Origin: Galaxea fascicularis
Lineage: Eukaryota > Cnidaria > Anthozoa > Scleractinia > Euphylliidae
Length of the DNA stretch: 64,000 nt
Reading direction: 5' to 3'
Assembly (NCBI GenBank): GCA_948470475.1
Contig: OX419336.1
Coordinates: 11,416,895-11,480,894 of the forward strand
A program made the translations under genes and the position numbers. Below are positions 57,889-64,000 of this stretch, one piece after another. Position 1 is the stretch's first letter. Every line of letters starts with the position of its first letter. The notes below the pieces were generated by a model that was not told where the DNA came from, searched no databases, and saw only the letters and a list, made by a program, of their open reading frames with translations.

Positions 57889-59056
57889 TTAGGCGTTGTT
57901 TGTTTTTTTTTCCTGTGGTGGCTGTAACAGACAAGCTGTCTTCCTTGAATGCAGTAGGATTCGATTGAGTGTTGCAATTTACGTTGGCTTTGGTCCAAGG
58001 TGACTTCGCGTGCTGTTTGAGTTCAAAAAAGAAACTTATCGCGTCACATTGATCAACCAGTTTAATATAGATTCTCCTTCTCTGTTTTCCTCAAACGAGG
58101 TCATCAGTGAGTTACATCTGATTTAAAATGTCAAAATGAACTGTCGCTATGTTGTCCCCTCTTCGTTAGTTAGCTCTTCCGTATGTTTCATTGCACCATA
58201 TCTGTCTCTCTGTCATTGGGCAAGGTCAACATTTGATTTTAGGATATTCAACTGAAAACTACACTTCATATGCAGACCTCCGACAAAGTCTCGTTTTCTC
58301 TTGGCTTGTCAGAAAGGATAGTAATGGTTTGCAGCCTCGCAAACCTTTTCGAGATTAATCTTGGATGTCACTGCATGCCGAAAGTGCAGCACTTTTAATA
58401 TGGATTTTAATATGAATACTTTGGAATTTTTCGACTGGATTAATGTTTTTAAAACAGACATCATCAAAATATTCTTGCTTCACTCATTTTTTGATGGTGA
58501 AGACAGAGGTTATCAAATATAAGCTAAACTCTTTTCATTAAGGACATCAAGTAGTAAAACTGTGAGAGGTGAAGGTCCATTGGGCTGTGGTGCACGGAAG
58601 CGTAAGGCTTTTGGTTAAAAACGCTCCTCCCGGTTCCCTTTCGCTGTGGAGCAATGCAGTTTAGTTTTGAAGCCCGTAGTTTCGTCCTAGTGTCCTGGAA
58701 AGCTTGAGCCATGCAGCTCTAAATCCTTTAGTTTGCTAGAATTGTAAAGTTTTTGGTTCTCAATTTTCTATTCTGCAATATATTTTCGGGATACAAGTAG
58801 TTTAGAAAGTTTAGGACTTCTTTAAGAGTCCGTTCTTCATAGGACGGAGATTTATGCAATTCGTGAAATTCTACGACAACTCATGAATGCGTTAGTTTTA
58901 AGGTTGCATGATTCTGTTTCGGACATCATGTATTTATACTTTTCAAACAAATGCCCGTTTTTCTGGCCATGTTTATTTTTCAACTGAATTGTATTGAAAG
59001 TTTATAAAAGTAGAATTTTAAGGTAGGATACAATATCAATTGTTTGAAAATAGTTT

Positions 59057-59062
59057 AATAAA
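59057..59062 (+). promoter_or_regulatory. Plausible polyadenylation signal of the smoothelin-like gene
   Basis: AATAAA about 1.17 kb after the stop codon, followed by a T-rich tract. Confidence 0.4.
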
Positions 59063-59692
59063 GAACTTTATTCTTCCTTCAAATGACCCGTTGGTTAGTT
59101 TCTTCACTTCTGTCAATAGTAAATGCTAAGTAAAACCTATTTTTAACTTTTCAATAATTACCTAGCTTACACTAAGTGCAAACTAACTGGGGACACCTAC
59201 CTACTAAAATAGTGAAATATGATAAGTTACATAACTTAAAACTAGAATATAATGTTATTGCCCCCCCCCCCTCCCTCCACCCTCATACCTTTCCCTTCGT
59301 TCAAGATGCTGTTATTATACATCTTCAAAGTATTGTTGTAGATGATTATGATTTCAATTTTCAGACCAGTTATCAATCAAAGTGGCTATGAGCCATTGAA
59401 CTCGGAAAATGAATCATAAACCATTACGAAGTATAACGTTTTTATTCCTTTTTTAGGAAACGTGACTGGAAGCTCCGAAAGAGAAGCGTGACACTTGCGT
59501 GACAAGCCTTCGGTGTTTTATAGTGTTAAGCAGTCCTGTTCAAAAACACGTATCAAAAGCAAGTTCCTCTTTTATTGCGTCTTTCGTTGGTTTTTCGTTT
59601 GACCGTCTTCATGATCAGAATTTGGTTATACAGTTTCATCGTTGGATTTGTACACTGCTCAGCGGGTGTACAACTCGGAAATGGTTGAAATC

Positions 59693-59905
59693 CAGGGTCC
59701 GTTTCTCGAAAGTCCCGAAAAGCCATTTCTAAAACTGCGATCCGCTCATTCTAAAAAGCTGGTCTTACTATGTTTTTAAGATAGGAAAAGGCAAATTTGT
59801 TGCAAAATTTTATGCCTGGAAACGTCTTCGTTTTTAAGATACGTAAGAAATTGTGGCACCCGAAATAGGCCCGAAAAGTTTCGGGGGTTTCGAAAAAACA
59901 CACGC
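59693..59905 (+). repeat. MITE-like repeat family 'GTTTCTYGAAA', copy 3
   Basis: GGTCCGTTTCTCGAAAGTCC, AAGCCATTTCTAAAACTGCG and TTGTGGCACCCGAAATAGGC match the other copies. It ends near GAAAAAACACACGCC. Confidence 0.75.
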
Positions 59906-60309
59906 CAGGTGACTACAGTTTCACTCATCCAGAAACGATTGGGTTGCACTTGACCGTACGATTTTTTTTTACTGATCACCAGTGAGACTAATGTAACACA
60001 CACAAGAGAGTTTCTATTTTAAAATACTTTACTCAAACCATTTTAAAATCAAAATAAAAGAACACAACATTCGGTGGTACATCCATAAAAAATCTTCACT
60101 TATAAAAGCTTCAAAATGTTACAGTATAGTTCTGTTCTTAGCTTGGCCCATTTTTCTATTCACCATCTTAAGGTATCTTAAGGTAATTCAAAGTACGAGC
60201 ACACACTCCACAAGTTTGAGTATTTCATGTCCTTTAAGGTAATTGTTAAAGCTATATATACACTTCGAGACGATCTATTTGCACTATTTACAGAGTAATA
60301 ATTCAGTGT

Positions 60310-63300
60310 TTAGGCGACAGCTTTTGCAGGAGGCTTCAAATTGAACCCTCCACCCGTAAATCTTGGTCCATCTGTTCTCTGCGGAGAAAAAGAAGGACCC
60401 GCAGCTTGCTGGTAAGCTCGGTCACGCTCCCTGTGGATGGAAACAAACAAAAGTAAGCTGTCTTGTTTTCTATGAATGTTGAGCCTCGACTACTTGATTG
60501 ACAGAATGGCCATTTCACGTTGTTGTTTTGCAGATGACGGCAAAGAAATGTAGAAAACTGTGAAAGGCACGGGCAGAGCGATTGTTGTTGCCTTTGCCGT
60601 CCGCATTCATTAAGCGCCCTCCCCTCACTCCAGGGAACGGGAAGAAGAGAGACCTTAGGAACAAGGTTAGCTTTCCATTTGTCAGGGGCACCCAACTAGA
60701 GACTTCGATGAAATATCTGTTCGGGAGAGTCTACTCGTTCTAAGACTTTCGGATAATGCATTGCCAAGAAGCTACTGATTCCTCATTAAAACTTCACCTA
60801 AAAGATTCGCAACCAGGGAAATCCAGGGGAAAATAGTCCCTTAGATTTTCGGAAGGGATATTTTTGCAATTTTTCGCTCTTAAAAAGGTCGCCTAGCATT
60901 TTCGGGTAAGCAAATAGTTCGCAGAGAAGTTCTTCGAAGGTAACATTCAGCTAGCAAGTGAAAAAAAAATTTTCGGGCACTTCAATTTTGAGCTACGAAA
61001 TCCGAACAACTCTTAAAATGGTCTTTAAACATTACAAGGAACCTTTGCTCGTTGGGTGCCCCTGCTTTGTTAGAGCTGACTCGTCCCTTTGACTTATGGA
61101 TGTCTGTTTTTATGTGGTCTCATACACTATAAGCTTTTTGAGACAACATGCTAAGGCTGATTAGAATAGGCGGACTACAACGGCGGTAACAACGTTCTCT
61201 ACTCTTTGCGATCAACGTGTGGGTTCTTTAACGTCCCACAGAATTAATGAACAAGTACTGTGACACGGGGCCTATGATTTATCATCCTTATTCGAGAAGA
61301 CCAGGAAGTCTAATCATTTTGTAGATGACTTACAGATGTCATAATTCACCCACCTTGCTTGTTGATCTTTTCTTTTCTGCATATAAAACTTCTTCTTAAC
61401 TTCTTGAAGTTCTTTCGCTAATCTCTCGATCTCGTATTTGTATTCTTTGACTTGCGCCTCATACATATTCAGTTCGGATGACATCCCTTTCATTTGCTTG
61501 GTTTTTTCTTTGAGTGTTTGTTGATAAATACTAAGTTGTTCGGCGACTTCTGGTCCTGGCTGTCGAGCGAGGATTTGCTTGAGTTCCATGTACAGTTTTT
61601 CTTTCTCTTGGATGAGAAGTTCTTTTTCAACAACCTGACGCAGTCAAACAACTCAAGTCAAAAACAATGAAAGAGAAACTCTCAGTTGACAACTTTACTA
61701 CTTTACTTTCTTAACCCTTTCACTCCCAACGACCTCAATATTAATTCTCCTTAAAGTCTGCCATACATTGCTTATAACGCTAGTTCTGAGAATTTGGTTT
61801 TTGACTTTACTTTCAAAAGCACTTTGTGGTATTCGCTTCCCCATGCGCAAGAGTGGTTAAATTGTATGTTAGTACAGTTGGTTTCGCCGCCAGACGATAA
61901 CATTTTCGGTATCCTGTGGGGTTTTACCCAAGGAGATGGTATGGGGGATATGAAGGTTTAAAGCTCAAGTTAAATCTTTTCCAGGGGTCCCTCATCTACA
62001 CTCCCGAGAGAAAGGGAGAAAAAAGAGAGGAGCCTGGGAGCAAGATTGGGTCGTCTTCTTCCTCCACTATGACGTCATAAAGGCTCGACTGCATGCGGTC
62101 ATTTTGTACTGAACTGGCGCGATGTGAGCAACACATGCGTGATAAATGCCGAACAAACCTCTTCGGTCTTTTGTATTAGTCGTCTTTGTAAAGTCTGAAT
62201 CTTTTGGATCATTTCGTACGTGCTGGGGTCGCTTCCCTGCAAAAAAGATAAAAACCATTCAGCACGGATTTCCGTTAAAGAAACTTCAATTCCATGAAAA
62301 TCACTGTACCTCGAGTTTTCTCCATCTGTGAATGTTCATCGGGTTTTCGAGTTCCTCTTCAAGCGCCTTGCATCGGGTGCGTTCTCTGAGAAGTTCACGT
62401 TGCGTGTGATAAACTTCGCGCCTGCACAAACAGCAAAGATGCAATCATCATTTTCAATGGGAAACAAACCCGCCAGTTTTGTCCGATATATAGCAATGTC
62501 ACAAATCATGTCTTACGGCCAGGGTTGTTATTGGGAGCCAGTACCGGCCGGCTGTTCAGTCATCGGTGCGCCGGCCCCAGAATGCAGAAATCGCATCTGT
62601 GGGCTTCACGCTTATTATAACCTTTCGCTACCTACTTCAACCCGTGCATCCACTCATCCATTTACTTCCATCTACTTAAAATCCTAGTGACATCCCTGAT
62701 AACCAATCACAGCTAACTTGATTATTTTTCCACCTACCAGGAACAAGTCATTACTAGTCACGACGTGGTTGACGCGAGTTTTCCCGCGCTCTCGCAGAAT
62801 TTCAATGCGAATTCTTATTGCTTCACTGCGTTTGTTACATTTAATTTGATTGATCCGTTAAGCATCACAAATTCTTTGGTTACATTGATATATATTTTAC
62901 CAAGGAACGACAACATGTTACATCCCGCAGGAAAAGGTGCTTCATACCTTAAGTCTTCCACGTTAGCCACACTCTTTGTAAGAATGTTCTTCTCTCGACG
63001 AAGTTTCTTGATTTCAAGCTTCAGCAGCCGAATATCTTCTAGCCTCTGTCGATACTGTATCTCGCCTGCACAAAAACAAAACCAAAATTTAATAAAAGTA
63101 ACATTTAAAGATTTTGCTTGAGTAAAGAGGGCACACAAAATCGGTAGGCGCTGGTACTAGCACTGTTGGAGGAAGGAAACATAAGCTTCGTGCTACAGTG
63201 AAAAGCGAATCATTTATACACGTAAAATAAACACACCACTGACCCTTGTTGAGAGTTGACTGTTGAATCTTAATCTTTTCGTACAACAAGGCAAGTTCGT

Positions 63301-64000
63301 CGTTTCTTCGCACCAGCTGTGTTCCAAGTATATCTCTTTCACTGATCACCTAAAATTCAAACGAATACAAAGAGTTATCATCACTGCCCGTTAAAACTGA
63401 CAGAAACTGCAAGGACCATGTTCACATTAAATACAAAACATATTTTTCACTGAGTGATAAAGCAGTAACTAGTTACAGGACTTGTTATGAGAACACAAAA
63501 AGGAACCGCGAGTAAAACTACGAAGTAAAATCCACGAATAAGCGAACAGAAAATGAAAACGTTCACGAAAAACGTCTTTGTTCGTTTTGCTTGTGCTTCT
63601 CTGAGAGTCTGTTTTATTGGTGAAAAGAAAAACCGTGGTCCTTGCTATTTTATTTCAACTGGTTCTGAAAACGATAAATAAATCAGAAGCCGTAACGCAG
63701 CAACAAAGAAAAGAAAAGAAAAGAAAAGAAGGGAAAAGAAAGAAATTAAATGAAACGAAAGACAAAAGAGAAAAGAAATGCAAAGAAAAGACGGGAAGAG
63801 TTGATAAGCTGGTTCTGAGTCCCTAATTTACAAGAATTGATCAAACAACCACACAGTAAACCCTACAAACAAGGACCCTTTTTCCGGGACTGCCCCAAGT
63901 AGAACTTCCTCTTTGCTTACATTATAATGCTCCTACTATAACAGCCCCACCTGATCAAGCTCCTTCTTCTGCCTGAGCCTCTCCGCATCAGCTTCAGAGA
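60310..64000 (-). CDS. CFAP58: Cilia- and flagella-associated protein 58, C-terminal part, seven exons
   Basis: Exons on the minus strand are 64000-63951 (runs off the window), 63349-63244, 63065-62948, 62421-62310, 62236-62159, 61634-61354 and 60430-60310, stop TAA at 60312-60310. Together they give 287 residues in one frame. The product is a continuous coiled coil: ERDILGTQLVRRNDELALLY, IRLLKLEIKKLRREKNIL, LEEELENPMNIHRW, GSDPSTYEMIQKIQ, ILARQPGPEVAEQLSIY and ELNMYEAQVKEYKYEIERL, ending in GPRFTGGGFNL. This order is that of animal CFAP58 (CCDC147), a ~870-residue axonemal and sperm-flagellum protein. About two thirds of the protein lies to the right of the window. The gene is convergent with the smoothelin-like gene. 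The last intron holds a CAGGGG-ended element. Confidence 0.95.
60683..61064 (+). mobile_element. CAGGGGCACCCA-ended element, copy B (CFAP58 intron)
   Basis: It matches copy A at 47095-47554 over nearly its full length, including ACTTCGATGAAATATCTGTT and TCGGAAGGGATATTTTTGCA, but lacks about 80 bases near the right end. Flanks are ATTTGT and CTTTGT, an imperfect duplication. Confidence 0.85.
61712..61800 (-). repeat. Half of the TTAACCCTTTCACT MITE family
   Basis: TTAACCCTTTCACTCCCAA is followed by ATTAATTCTCCTTA, GTCTGCCATACATT and AACGCTAGTTCTGAGAAT, the inverse of the right half of the copy at 25194-25529. Confidence 0.7.
63703..63796. repeat. Polypurine (AAAAG)n-rich tract
   Basis: Four or five AAAAG units at the start, then mixed A/G sequence for about 90 bases in a CFAP58 intron. 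Confidence 0.85.

Noticed and set aside
63617..63826. Basic protein ending in KEKTGRVDK
   Set aside because: Product of the AAAAG-rich polypurine tract on the non-coding strand of a CFAP58 intron.

Overview
This is a eukaryotic, intron-rich, AT-rich window, most likely from an anthozoan cnidarian and probably a stony coral. The reasons are multi-exon animal genes with GT/AG introns, a Penelope-like retroelement fragment, a tRNA-derived SINE, and a very dense load of short terminal-inverted-repeat and fold-back elements of kinds I associate with coral genomes. The species assignment is an inference; no ribosomal or mitochondrial marker is present.

Layout. 0-0.5 kb: 3' piece of a Penelope-like reverse transcriptase ORF. 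0.6-0.94 kb: minus-strand THAP zinc finger. 1.5-7.8 kb: C-terminal ~670 codons of TTI1 on the plus strand, six exons, with N-terminal exons outside the window; its introns hold several mobile elements. 7.8-19 kb: gene-poor and packed with nested fold-back elements, including a 1.86 kb inverted repeat interrupted by a SINE pair. 19.2-23.3 kb: a small membrane RING-H2 E3 ligase of the RNF24/RNF122 type, followed by decayed copies of its last exon. 25.9-27.45 kb: a probable gene of unknown function whose intron holds a pogo/Tigger-like element. 27.9-30.1 kb: a 23-unit, ~97-bp satellite array with higher-order structure. 30.7-30.9 kb: possible minus-strand first exon. 31-42.8 kb: no recognisable gene. 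42.8-57.9 kb: a smoothelin-like protein with a C-terminal calponin-homology domain, six coding exons. 60.3-64 kb: the 3' end of CFAP58 on the minus strand, convergent with the smoothelin-like gene and running off the right edge.

The confident genes do unrelated jobs: PIKK stability (TTI1), ubiquitination at membranes (RNF24/122-like), actin cytoskeleton (smoothelin-like), cilia and flagella (CFAP58). That is normal for an animal genome; there is no operon logic. For TTI1, the RING gene, the smoothelin-like gene and CFAP58, the proposed exons sum to an exact reading frame, which supports the joins.

No convincing new defence or metabolic system was found. The most interesting signals are in the mobile DNA: nested insertions with readable target-site duplications, a degenerate hammerhead-like Penelope fragment inside another element, a SINE inverted pair inserted as one unit, a transposon end that may supply a splice acceptor, and duplicated protein-coding tail sequence behind the RING gene.
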